From contig SCUH01000111.1 of assembly GCA_004298295.1 (NCBI GenBank), forward strand, positions 1 through 13,476: a stretch of DNA of 13,476 nt, in the 5' to 3' direction. The position numbers were made by a program, and so were the translations under genes. The notes below the pieces were generated by a model that was given only the letters and a program-made list of their open reading frames with translations, had not been told where the DNA came from and searched no databases. This document shows positions 1-7,488 of this stretch, piece by piece. The DNA is from Betaproteobacteria bacterium (GTDB lineage Bacteria > Pseudomonadota > Gammaproteobacteria > Burkholderiales > SG8-39). Each line of letters starts with the position of its first letter. Within the stretch, counting starts at the first letter, position 1.

Positions 1-1
1 C

Positions 2-1102
2 GCGGATTTCGGCGCCGACGTGATCAAGATCGAGTCGCCGCCGGGGGTCGACCCGAACGAAGGCATGGGCGGTCCGCGCCACGGTCCGGACATGCAGAAC
101 CTGCACCGCAACAAGCGCTCGATGACGCTCAACCTCAAGCTGCCGGAGTCGCGCGAGGTGCTCGAGCGCCTGGTGAAAACCGCCGACGTCGTGGTCGAGA
201 ATTACCGACCCGACGTCAAGTTCCGGCTCGGCATCGATTACGAGACGCTCGCGCGCATCAATCCGCGCGTCGTCCTGGCGAGCGTCTCCGGCTTCGGACA
301 GGATGGGCCGTATGCCCGGCGGCCCGGGTTCGATCAGATCGCGCAGGGCATGAGCGGCCTGATGTCCGTGACCGGTTTCCCGGGCCAGGGCCCGGTGCGC
401 GCGGGCGCGGCCGTCGCCGACATCACCGCGGGGCTGTTTGCGGCGCTCGGCATCATGACCGCGCTGCTGGAGCGGGAGCAATCCGGCAAGGGTCAATGGG
501 TGCAGTCTTCGCTGCTGCAATCGGGTGTTGCGCTGCTCGATTTCCAGGCCGCGCGCTTCCTCATCAAGGGCGAAGTGCCGCCGCAGGTCGGCAACGACCA
601 TCCCACCAGCATGCCGACCTCGGCCTACCGCACCAGCGACGGCTACATCAACGTCGCTGCCACTGGCGACGGCATGTGGCAGCGGCTGTGCGCCGCGATC
701 GGACGCGAGGAGCTGCTGCAGCGCACCGAGTTCGCCTCGCAAGAGGGACGCGCCCTTCACCGCGTGGCGCTGAATGCGGAATTGAATCAGGCGCTGTCAG
801 TTCGCAGCGGCGCCGAATGGATCGACATCCTCAACCGGGCCGGCGTGCCGTGCGGGCCGATCTACGACGTGGGGCAGATGTTCGCGGATCCGCAGGTGCG
901 CCATCTCGGCATCGCCGCGAAGGTCGCGCATCCGGTGCTGGGCCCGATCCAGGTTCTCGCGCAGGCGGCGGGGCTTTCGCGGACCCCGGCCGACGTGGTC
1001 GCGCCCACGCCCGAATTGGGGCAGCATACGGACGAGGTGCTGGCGGAGCTTGGCTACGGCACGAATGAAATCGCCGCGCTGCGACAGCGTGGCGTTGTGT
1101 GA
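2..1102 (+). CDS. CaiB/BaiF (class III) CoA-transferase, 5' end cut by window edge
   Basis: Class III CoA-transferases move CoA between carboxylic acids in the cytoplasm (formate/oxalate, carnitine, mesaconate and similar acids). The reading frame is open from base 2, beginning ADFGADVIKIE, the family's N-terminal nucleotide-fold motif. About 366 residues are visible and perhaps 25-40 N-terminal residues lie outside; the full family length is near 400. Further family blocks are the RNKRS segment (near 109-120), VVLASVSGFGQDGPYA (274-318), GFDQIAQGMSGLMSVTG (328-378) and SGKGQWVQSSLLQSG (484-526). The position where formyl-CoA transferase carries its catalytic Asp reads Gln here (codon 518-520), with an Asp seven codons later (539-541). 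The last codons overlap the earliest possible start of the next gene, so the two are probably co-transcribed. The acid substrate cannot be read from sequence. Family assignment is firm. Confidence 0.93.
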   Translation, partial: ADFGADVIKIESPPGVDPNEGMGGPRHGPDMQNLHRNKRSMTLNLKLPESREVLERLVKTADVVVENYRPDVKFRLGIDYETLARINPRVVLASVSGFGQDGPYARRPGFDQIAQGMSGLMSVTGFPGQGPVRAGAAVADITAGLFAALGIMTALLEREQSGKGQWVQSSLLQSGVALLDFQAARFLIKGEVPPQVGNDHPTSMPTSAYRTSDGYINVAATGDGMWQRLCAAIGREELLQRTEFASQEGRALHRVALNAELNQALSVRSGAEWIDILNRAGVPCGPIYDVGQMFADPQVRHLGIAAKVAHPVLGPIQVLAQAAGLSRTPADVVAPTPELGQHTDEVLAELGYGTNEIAALRQRGVV

Positions 1103-1115
1103 CACGAACGACCAT

Positions 1116-1120
1116 GAGGA
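1116..1120 (+). promoter_or_regulatory. Ribosome binding site deciding the start of the first Bug gene
   Basis: GAGGA lies five bases before the ATG at 1126. The two earlier in-frame starts (GTG 1099, which overlaps the upstream stop, and ATG 1114) lack a comparable site, so 1126 is preferred. It also gives the most normal signal peptide. Confidence 0.5.
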
Positions 1121-1125
1121 CGCTG

Positions 1126-2091
1126 ATGACGACTACGCACCGATGGCTCTTCGGGATCGCCGCGTTTGCGATCGCAGGTCATGCTCTGGCACAGTTCCCG
1201 AGCCGGCCGGTCACGATGGTGGTGGGTTTCGCGCCCGGCGGGGGCACCGATACGGTCGCCCGCATCCTTGCAAGGACGGTGAGCGAGGGTCTCGGACAGC
1301 AGGTCGTGGTCGATAACAAGGCGGGGGCCGGCGGCAATATCGCCACCGACTACGTCGCCAAGGCAGCGCCGGACGGACACACGATCCTCCTTGGCAACGT
1401 GGGTTCGCTCACCGTCGCACCGCATCTGCTCGCCAGCCTGCCTTACGATCCGCTGCGCGACTTCGCTCCGATCACGATGGCGGTGGTATTCGCCAACGTG
1501 ATTGTCGTGCACCCGTCGGTCCCCGCGAACACGCTCGCGGAGTTCGTGCGGCTGGCGAAGGAAAAACCAGGGCAGATCACCTACGGCTCGTCGGGGATCG
1601 GCGGCGCGGGGCACCTTGCCGGCGAACTCCTCCGGATCATGGCCGGCATCGATCTGGTCCACGTGCCTTACAAAGGCGGCGGGCCGGCGATGCAGGGACT
1701 GCTCGGCGGACAGATCTCGGCCTACTTCGCGACGCCGGTCGCGGCCGGGCCGCACATGAAAGCCGGCAAGGCGCGCGCCCTCGCGAGCACCGGCACCACG
1801 CGCTCGGCCTTCCTGCCCGACGTGCCGACCGTCGCCGAGTCGGGTTACCCGGGCTACGAGGCGACCAACTGGTACGCCTACGTAGCGCCCGCGAAGACGC
1901 CGAAAGACATCGTCGAGCGGCTGAACCGCGAGATCGTCAGAGCGCTCGGCTCGCCGGAAGTCAAGGAACTGCTCGCCAAGCAGGGGCTCGAACCCAAACC
2001 GAGCACGCCCGAGGAACTCGCGCGAACGATGGAGCGCGAGTACGCGACCTGGGGCCGGGTCGTAAAGGAAGCGAAGATTACGGCGAACTGA
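1126..2091 (+). CDS. Bug/TctC-family periplasmic solute-binding protein
   Basis: Predicted periplasmic receptor of the tripartite tricarboxylate transporter (TctC/Bug) family; known members bind di- and tricarboxylates, amino acids or aromatic acids. From the ATG at 1126 the product has 321 residues, typical for the family. A signal peptide (MTTTHRW, then a hydrophobic stretch) ends in ALA before QFPSRP, with cleavage near residue 22. The mature protein opens with PVTMVVGFAPGGGTD, the family's first ligand-binding loop, followed by NKAGAGGNIATDYVAKAAPDG and, later, VPYKGGGPAMQGLLGGQI, all hallmarks. GTG 1099 and ATG 1114 are alternative starts; GTG 1099 would overlap the CoA-transferase stop. 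No TctA or TctB membrane gene is in the window, so it is an orphan receptor here. Co-transcription suggests its ligand is related to the CoA-transferase substrate (inference). Its 3' end overlaps the convergent flavoprotein gene by 14 bases. Confidence 0.92.
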   Translation: MTTTHRWLFGIAAFAIAGHALAQFPSRPVTMVVGFAPGGGTDTVARILARTVSEGLGQQVVVDNKAGAGGNIATDYVAKAAPDGHTILLGNVGSLTVAPHLLASLPYDPLRDFAPITMAVVFANVIVVHPSVPANTLAEFVRLAKEKPGQITYGSSGIGGAGHLAGELLRIMAGIDLVHVPYKGGGPAMQGLLGGQISAYFATPVAAGPHMKAGKARALASTGTTRSAFLPDVPTVAESGYPGYEATNWYAYVAPAKTPKDIVERLNREIVRALGSPEVKELLAKQGLEPKPSTPEELARTMEREYATWGRVVKEAKITAN

Positions 2092-3793
2092 GGAGCGTCT
2101 CGCCCGGCCGCACGCGCGTGAACGCGACCGGCTTCATCGTCAGCTCGGCACGTCCGCCGCTCAGGCGCACGCTCGTAAAGCTCGACTGCGCGAGCGGCCC
2201 GGTATCGGGGTGGTCGGCGCGGAAATGCGCTCCACGTGAGTCCTCGCGCGCGAGCGCCGCTTGCGCGATCACGCGGCTCACCTCGGTGAGGTTCTTCAGG
2301 TTCAGCCAGTCATGCCAGGCGAGGTTGTAGGCGCGCTCGCCGTCGGGTAAGGCGTAACGGTCGAGCTCGGCATCCAGCGCAGCGAGCTCCGACAGTCCAG
2401 CTGTCAGTCCGGCCGCGTCCCGGATGATGCCGACCTTGTCCCACATCGTTTCGTAGAGATGCTCGCGCAGCGGCTCGAGCGAGCCGCGCACGCCTCCGCT
2501 GCGCGGCTCGCAGCGCTGCAGCGCCGCGTCGAGCGCCGCCGTATCGGGATCGCGCCAGGCGCCCTCGGCCGCGACCCACGCCGCGATCGCATCGCCTGCA
2601 ACGCCGCCGTACACGGTCGAATTCGCGACGCCGTTGCCGCCGAGGCGGTTGGCGCCGTGCACGCCGCCCGCGTCCTCGCCGGCGACGAACAGGCCCGGCA
2701 GCGCGGTGCGGCAATCGGGCGCGAATTCGACTCCGCCCATCATGTAGTGCGCCGTAGGCACCACCTCCACGAGGCCGCCGGCCAGATCGAAACCGCAGTC
2801 GGCGCAGCGCTCGACCATGCCCTTGAACTCCCGCGCCACCCGCTCCGGGCCGAGATGAGCCATCGCAATGTACAGGCCGCCATTGGGCGTGAGCCTGCCG
2901 CCGCGCATTTCGGCGAACATCGCGCGCGAAACGACGTCGCGCGTGGCGCGCTCGCCCTTCGGATCGTAGCGCTGCATGAACCGTTCTTTCGCGCCGTTCA
3001 GGAGATAGCCCCCCGATCCGCGCAAGCCCTCCTCCAGCACCGTGCCGGTCATGCGCGTGTGCGATCCCGCCAGCAGGCCCGTGGGATGGAATTGCACCAT
3101 CTCCATGTCGCGCAGCGGCAGCCCCGCGCGCAGCGCCATCGCCAGCCCGTCGCAACTCTTGTCGCCGGAGGGCGTGTGGTAGCGGTACATGGTCGGGCCG
3201 CCGCCGGTGGCGAGCAGCACCGCCCTGGCGCGCGCGAGCAGGTACTCGCCCGTGCCCATGTCGATCATGAGCACGCCGGCAAGCGCTTCGCCGGCGCGGT
3301 CCTTCAGCAGCGCCACGGCGCGGTGCTCTTCCAGCCGCTCGATGCGCCGCGCCCAGACCTGCTCGGCGAGCCGGTTGATGATCTCGATCCCGGTCAGGTC
3401 GCCCTTGTGCACCGTGCGGTCGAAGCTCTGGCCGGCAAACGCCTTCTGGTGGATCGTGCCGTCGGGATTGCGATCGAAAAAACAGCCCAGCTCGTTTTCC
3501 AGCTCGTGGATGCGCTCGACGGCGAGCGTCACCAGCTTCCAGGCGAGCTCCTGGTCGGGCAGCCACTTGCCGCCCTCGATCGTGTCCATGAAATGGCGCT
3601 CGACCGAATCGCCCGGCGCGAGCGCGACGTTGTAGCCGCCCTGCACCATGCGCGTGCAGCCGCACTTGCCGAGCAGGCCCTTCACGGCGACAGTGATCGA
3701 GAGCGAAGGATTGGCCTGATGCGCGTGCAGCGCCGCGAAAAGCCCGGCGCCGCCCGAGCCGAGGATCAGGACGTCGGTGTCAAGCGATCGCAC
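2078..3793 (-). CDS. FAD-dependent fumarate reductase/succinate dehydrogenase-like flavoprotein
   Basis: Flavoprotein of the FrdA/SdhA family, 571 residues, interconverting a saturated and an alpha,beta-unsaturated dicarboxylate. The N-terminal FAD loop is GSGGAG (12-17). Active-site elements of fumarate reductase are present: QFHPTG (234-239, His236), LEEGLRGSGG (253-262), RDVVSR with the proton-donor Arg at 285, HYMMGG (His349) and NRLGGN (Arg383). So fumarate- or succinate-like chemistry is expected. The residue that normally binds FAD covalently (His in S-H-T...QGG) is Cys46 here (GCTRMVQGG), so flavin is probably non-covalent. There is no signal peptide. The start is GTG, overlapping the TRAP permease stop by 14 bases; no better start is seen and the ribosome site (AGGGA) is close. 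As the only A-type subunit in the block, it is the natural partner of the B and anchor genes at 9910-11287 (inference). Alternative: a stand-alone soluble reductase of another unsaturated acid. Confidence 0.88.
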   Translation of the reverse strand: MRSLDTDVLILGSGGAGLFAALHAHQANPSLSITVAVKGLLGKCGCTRMVQGGYNVALAPGDSVERHFMDTIEGGKWLPDQELAWKLVTLAVERIHELENELGCFFDRNPDGTIHQKAFAGQSFDRTVHKGDLTGIEIINRLAEQVWARRIERLEEHRAVALLKDRAGEALAGVLMIDMGTGEYLLARARAVLLATGGGPTMYRYHTPSGDKSCDGLAMALRAGLPLRDMEMVQFHPTGLLAGSHTRMTGTVLEEGLRGSGGYLLNGAKERFMQRYDPKGERATRDVVSRAMFAEMRGGRLTPNGGLYIAMAHLGPERVAREFKGMVERCADCGFDLAGGLVEVVPTAHYMMGGVEFAPDCRTALPGLFVAGEDAGGVHGANRLGGNGVANSTVYGGVAGDAIAAWVAAEGAWRDPDTAALDAALQRCEPRSGGVRGSLEPLREHLYETMWDKVGIIRDAAGLTAGLSELAALDAELDRYALPDGERAYNLAWHDWLNLKNLTEVSRVIAQAALAREDSRGAHFRADHPDTGPLAQSSFTSVRLSGGRAELTMKPVAFTRVRPGETLLSSP

Positions 3794-5810
3794 GTTCCCT
3801 GCGCATCCACTGCGACGCGAGCACCAGCACCACCAGCGCGAGGCCGATCACGTCGAACAGGGTCTTGGGATACACCAGCATCACACCGGCGACCAGCAGC
3901 ATGATCCGCTCGTAGACGGTGGTCCGCCAGAAGAGCCACCCCTGGAAAGCGCCGGCGAGCGCCATGATGCCCACGGCCGCGGTGAACGTGACCGCGGCGA
4001 TCGAGCCCCAGTCGGCGCCGGCCAGCGTCTTGAACGAACCCGTCAGCAGCAGACCCTGCCCGCTCGGGTCGAGCACGAACATGAAAGGCACCAGGAAGGC
4101 CGGCGTCGTGTACTTCCAGGTCTGCAGCGTGGTCTTGTACGGATCGCCGCCGGTGATCGCCGCGGCCGCGAACGGCGACAGCGCCGTGGGCGGCGAGACT
4201 TCCGACAGCACCGCGTAGTAGAAGATGAACATGTGCGCCGCGAACTCCGGCACCTTGAGCGCGATCAGCGCCGGCGCGGCGATCACCGCGCAGATGATGT
4301 AGCTCGCCGTCACCGGCACCGCAAGGCCCACGATCCAGACGATGAGCGCGGTGTAGATCGCGGTGAGCAGGAGCGAATTGCCGGCGTAGGCGAGCACGAT
4401 GGAACTGAACTTCAGCCCCAGGCCGGTGAGCGTCACCACGCCCACGATCAGCCCGGCGCCGGCGCAGGTCGCCGCGACGTTGAGCACCGCGCGCGCGCCG
4501 CCGTCCAGCGCCTGGAACACGCCGGAGCCGAAGAACGTGCGCAGGAACGGCTTTCGCCCCGTGAACAGGTCGTAGGAAATGAGCGTGCAGTCGCGGCGCA
4601 GGAAGCTGGTGCCGAAAGACACCACCGTCGCCCAGAACACCGACAGCTCGGGCGAGAAGCCCAGCAGCATGAAGCCGACGATCGACACCAGGGAAAAGAA
4701 GTGGAACCAGTATTTCCTGGTCAGGCTCCACGCCGACTCGACCTGCTCGAACACCACGTCCTTCATGCCGAACTTGCGCACGTCGATCTCGACCATCAGG
4801 AACAGCGTCAGGTAATAGAGGCAGGTCGGGATCACCGCCATCAGCAGCACGTCGAGGTACGAGATCTTGAGGAATTCGGCGATCAGGAACGCCGCCGCGC
4901 CCAGCACCGGCGGCGAGATGATGGCGCCCAGGCCGCCCGCTGCGAGCAATCCTCCGGCCTCGTTCTTGCCGTAGCCGACCTTGGCGAGCATCGGTGCCGC
5001 CACCGCGCCCAGCGTCACGGTCGTCGCCACGCCCGAGCCCGAAGGGCCGCCCAGCAGGAACGAAGCCAGCGTCACGGTGCGCCCGGCGCCGGTCGGCTTG
5101 CCGCCCATGGCCGAAAAGGAAAAATCGATGAAGAACTTGCCCGCGCCCGAGAATTGCAGGAACGCGCCGTAGATGGTGAACAGGATGATGAGCGTGGAGG
5201 AGACGTTGATCGCGGTGCCGTAGATGCCCTCCAGCGTCATGTACATGTGGCCGACAAGCCGCGGGATCTCGTAGCCCTTGTGCGTCCACGGCGCGGGCAG
5301 GTACTCGCCGAAGAAGGCGTAGAGCAGGAAGCAGACCGTGACGAACGGCATGATCCAGCCGGTGGTACGGCGCATCGCCTCGAGGATCAGCAGCGCGAGG
5401 CCGACGCCGAACACGATGTCCCAGGTGTTCGGCACGATCGAGCGGTCGAAGAAGTCGTCGCCCCCTGCGATCAGGTAGACGGCGCTCGCCACGCCACCCG
5501 CGGCGAGCAGCCAATCCCACCACAGCACGCGGTTCTTGTAGCGCCGCGCCACCGGGAAGATGACAAAGGTGAGGAACAGCACCAGCGCGACGTGGATCGC
5601 GCGCAGGTGCTCCGGCCGCACGATGGCGTAGGCGGTATAGAGGTGGAACAGCGACATCCCCACGGCCACCGCGGTGACGAACGCCGCGAGCCAGCCGGAG
5701 AGCTTGTTGTGGACGCCCTCCTCGCGCTCGATCATCTCCTCGGCGCGCGCGAGCGCCTCGGCGCTGACTTCGGCGGCCGGTTGGTGCAGTCGTGTGGCTT
5801 CTTCACTCAT
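3780..5810 (-). CDS. Fused TRAP transporter permease (4TM+12TM, TAXI type)
   Basis: Inner-membrane permease, 676 residues, in which the small (DctQ-like) and large (DctM-like) TRAP subunits are fused, the arrangement seen with TAXI binding proteins. It would import an organic acid using an ion gradient. A hydrophilic cytoplasmic N-terminus (about 1-38) is followed by many hydrophobic helices: four or so between about 38 and 170, the rest spread to the C-terminus. The large-subunit signature GGPSGSGVATTVTLG is at 254-268, and GGLLAAGGLGAIISPPVLGAAAF at about 287-308 (split here as GGLLAAGG and GAIISPPVLGAAAF) matches the conserved transport-core loop. A GAGGGG-like ribosome site (GAGGGG, 5816-5821) sits five bases before the ATG. 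The binding-protein gene lies directly upstream, separated by a strong hairpin. The C-terminus overlaps the flavoprotein start. Family assignment is very secure; the substrate is unknown. Confidence 0.95.
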   Translation of the reverse strand: MSEEATRLHQPAAEVSAEALARAEEMIEREEGVHNKLSGWLAAFVTAVAVGMSLFHLYTAYAIVRPEHLRAIHVALVLFLTFVIFPVARRYKNRVLWWDWLLAAGGVASAVYLIAGGDDFFDRSIVPNTWDIVFGVGLALLILEAMRRTTGWIMPFVTVCFLLYAFFGEYLPAPWTHKGYEIPRLVGHMYMTLEGIYGTAINVSSTLIILFTIYGAFLQFSGAGKFFIDFSFSAMGGKPTGAGRTVTLASFLLGGPSGSGVATTVTLGAVAAPMLAKVGYGKNEAGGLLAAGGLGAIISPPVLGAAAFLIAEFLKISYLDVLLMAVIPTCLYYLTLFLMVEIDVRKFGMKDVVFEQVESAWSLTRKYWFHFFSLVSIVGFMLLGFSPELSVFWATVVSFGTSFLRRDCTLISYDLFTGRKPFLRTFFGSGVFQALDGGARAVLNVAATCAGAGLIVGVVTLTGLGLKFSSIVLAYAGNSLLLTAIYTALIVWIVGLAVPVTASYIICAVIAAPALIALKVPEFAAHMFIFYYAVLSEVSPPTALSPFAAAAITGGDPYKTTLQTWKYTTPAFLVPFMFVLDPSGQGLLLTGSFKTLAGADWGSIAAVTFTAAVGIMALAGAFQGWLFWRTTVYERIMLLVAGVMLVYPKTLFDVIGLALVVLVLASQWMRRERAIA

Positions 5811-5826
5811 GCGGGCCCCTCAAATA

Positions 5827-5859
5827 CAAAGCCCCGCCAGCGCGCTGGACGGGGCTTTG
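5827..5859 (-). terminator. Intergenic hairpin, likely partial terminator between TAXI receptor and TRAP permease genes
   Basis: An almost perfect inverted repeat fills most of the 62-base gap. The outer arms CAAAGCCCCG (5827-5836) and CGGGGCTTTG (5850-5859) enclose the self-complementary CCAGCGCGCTGG (5837-5848), with only base 5849 unpaired. Read on the minus strand it has an A-rich 5' side, a GC stem and a U-leaning 3' side (CUUUGUAUUUG), resembling a rho-independent terminator with a poor U tract. It lies inside the operon, so it may act as an attenuator or protect the 3' end of the receptor mRNA, favouring receptor over permease. This is inferred from structure only. Confidence 0.65.
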
Positions 5860-5872
5860 GCGTGGTGCGATC

Positions 5873-6835
5873 TCAGTTGATCTTGACGCCGCGCTCTGCG
5901 AAATACTTGATGGCGCCGGGATGCCAGGGGACCGAAGAGGCTTCGCTCTTCTGGTTCTCGAGCTTGATGTTCTCGGCCTCCTTGTGCGCGCGGATCAGCT
6001 CATCGCGCTTGTCGAAGAGCGTCTTGACGATGTTGTACGCGGTCCTGTCGTCCATGCTCTGGTGCGTGACCAGCAGGTTCATCACCGTGGCCTGGTGATT
6101 GTCGGCCGCCATGCCCTTGTAGATGTCCTTCGAGATGGTGTCCTTGACGTAGAGATTGCCGTACTTCTTGTTCATCGCAGGCACCAGGTCCGCATGATCG
6201 ATCATCCGGATCGTCTGCCCCGGGGAATTGGCCAGGTCCGTGACCGCCGCGGTGGGCAGGCCGCCCACCCAGAAGAAGGCGTCGATCTTGCGGTCCTTGA
6301 GCGCGTTCACCGACTCGGCGACTCCGAGCCGCTCACGCTTCATGTCCTTGTCCTTGTCGAGGCCCGCCGCTTCGATGACGCGGAACGCCATCACCTCGGT
6401 GGCGCTGCCGCCCGAGCCCGTGGAGACGCGCTTGCCCTTCAGGTCCGAAATCTTCGTCACCCCGGTGCCCTCGACGGATACGACGTGCATGCGGTTGGGG
6501 TAGAGCACCGCCAGCGTGCGCACGGGCACCGGCTTGCCGGTGAACTTGTCCAGGCCCTTGTAGGCGTCGAGCGTGGCGTCCGCCATGGTGAGCGCGATGT
6601 ACGGCTTGCCCGTGTTGATCAGCTGCAGGTTGGCGACCGAGCCGCCGGTGACCTCCGCGGTCGCCTGCATGCCCGACACATATTTCGAGAGCACCGCGGC
6701 CATGCCGCCGCCGAGCGGATAGTAGACGCCCCCGGTGCCGCCGGTGCCGATCGAGATGTTCTGCGCTGCAGCCGGCAGCGCCGCGCCGACCAGCGCCAGC
6801 ATCGCGAAGCGGGCCAATTTTCGAAGGGTCTGCAT
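5873..6835 (-). CDS. TAXI-family TRAP transporter solute-binding protein
   Basis: Periplasmic receptor for the adjacent fused TRAP permease, 320 residues, the usual TAXI length. A signal peptide with basic residues (MQTLRKLAR) and a hydrophobic core ends in PAAA before QNISIG (cleavage near residue 24). The mature start contains TGGTGGVYYPLGGG (31-44), the TAXI hallmark, followed by EVTGGSVANLQLI. KGKRVSTGSGGSATEVMA near the middle is the second lobe's conserved segment, and DAFFWVGGLPTAAVTDLA follows. AAGGAG (6842-6847) sits six bases before the ATG, a strong ribosome site. The gene begins 37 bases after the hydratase beta subunit and ends before the intergenic hairpin and the permease gene. 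Characterised TAXI receptors bind small organic acids such as glutamate or 2-oxo acids; this ligand is unknown, but the neighbourhood suggests a di- or hydroxycarboxylate. Confidence 0.95.
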   Translation of the reverse strand: MQTLRKLARFAMLALVGAALPAAAQNISIGTGGTGGVYYPLGGGMAAVLSKYVSGMQATAEVTGGSVANLQLINTGKPYIALTMADATLDAYKGLDKFTGKPVPVRTLAVLYPNRMHVVSVEGTGVTKISDLKGKRVSTGSGGSATEVMAFRVIEAAGLDKDKDMKRERLGVAESVNALKDRKIDAFFWVGGLPTAAVTDLANSPGQTIRMIDHADLVPAMNKKYGNLYVKDTISKDIYKGMAADNHQATVMNLLVTHQSMDDRTAYNIVKTLFDKRDELIRAHKEAENIKLENQKSEASSVPWHPGAIKYFAERGVKIN

Positions 6836-6841
6836 GACGGT

Positions 6842-6847
6842 CTCCTT
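6842..6847 (-). promoter_or_regulatory. Strong ribosome binding site of the TAXI receptor gene
   Basis: AAGGAG on the minus strand lies six bases before the ATG at 6835, one of the two clearest Shine-Dalgarno sites in the block. It fits the need for excess binding protein. Confidence 0.6.
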
Positions 6848-6872
6848 TTGAAGTCTGCGGAATTCTACCGGA

Positions 6873-7484
6873 CTACGCCTTCACGCCGAGGGACGCAAGC
6901 GCCTCGGCGCGCCGCGCCTGCGCGTGGCGCTTCACCTCCGAGTAAAGGCTCGCGCCGTGGCTGTCCATGGCGACCAGCAGCGGCCCGAACCCCCGGACGC
7001 GGAATTTCCACAGCGATTCCGGGTTGAGGTCGTCGAGGTCCACGTCCTCGATCGCCTCCACCCACGTGGTTTCGAGCGCCGCGGTGCCGCCGACGATGGC
7101 GAGATAGGCGCCGCCCAGTTCGCCAAAGGCCGTGAGCGAAGCTTCGCGCAGGCCGCCCTTGCCGATGATCAGACGCACGCCGCACTGCTGCATCAAGGGG
7201 TGCGTAAAACGCTCCATGCGGTCGCTCGTGGTGGTGCCGATGCATAACGGCGCATAGCCGGCGGGGTTCGCCGGCGTCTTCGCAACCGGCTTCACATTGG
7301 GCGCGGTGTGGATGACGGCGTGGCCGCGCAGGTCGAAGCGCGTGGTGCGGCCGCGGTCGAAGAGGTGGATCTGGGTGGCGTCGCGGATGCCGTAGAGCGT
7401 GCCCTGCAGCGTCACCGTGTCATTCACCTGCAGCGCACGCACCTGGGCCTCGGTCACGGGCGTCGTGAATTCGTGGTGTGCCAT
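6873..7484 (-). CDS. Class I fumarase/tartrate dehydratase-type hydratase, beta subunit
   Basis: Beta (C-terminal domain) subunit of a two-subunit Fe-S hydro-lyase of the FumA/TtdAB family, 203 residues, which adds or removes water from a 2-hydroxy-dicarboxylate. The frame is open further upstream, but MAHHEFTTP at 7484 aligns with known beta starts (TtdB has TTP near its start). Family blocks seen: GTLYGIRDA (28-36), GTTTSDRM (83-90), the active-site Lys in IIGKGGL (Lys109), GGAYLAIVGGTAAL, and FGPLLVAMDSHG (166-177). Some usual residues differ: GPTT is GTTT, GGPAA is GGTAA, and the RDxxH...R segment reads RDATQIH. It follows the chalcone-isomerase-like gene after only four bases, and the alpha subunit lies on the other side of that gene. 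Substrate could be fumarate, tartrate, mesaconate or another acid. Confidence 0.9.
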   Translation of the reverse strand: MAHHEFTTPVTEAQVRALQVNDTVTLQGTLYGIRDATQIHLFDRGRTTRFDLRGHAVIHTAPNVKPVAKTPANPAGYAPLCIGTTTSDRMERFTHPLMQQCGVRLIIGKGGLREASLTAFGELGGAYLAIVGGTAALETTWVEAIEDVDLDDLNPESLWKFRVRGFGPLLVAMDSHGASLYSEVKRHAQARRAEALASLGVKA

Positions 7485-7488
7485 GCGG

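Noticed and set aside
2459..3904. A 481-codon plus-strand frame opposite the flavoprotein gene
   Set aside because: The same kind of antisense artefact: Arg/His/Ala-rich, no motif, and the opposite strand has the complete catalytic set of FrdA.
3777..6098. A 773-codon open frame on the plus strand opposite the TRAP permease and TAXI genes
   Set aside because: The translation is low-complexity, rich in Arg, His, Asp and Glu with no family motif, and lies antisense to well-recognised genes. Such frames are common in GC-rich DNA when the third codon position is mostly G or C.
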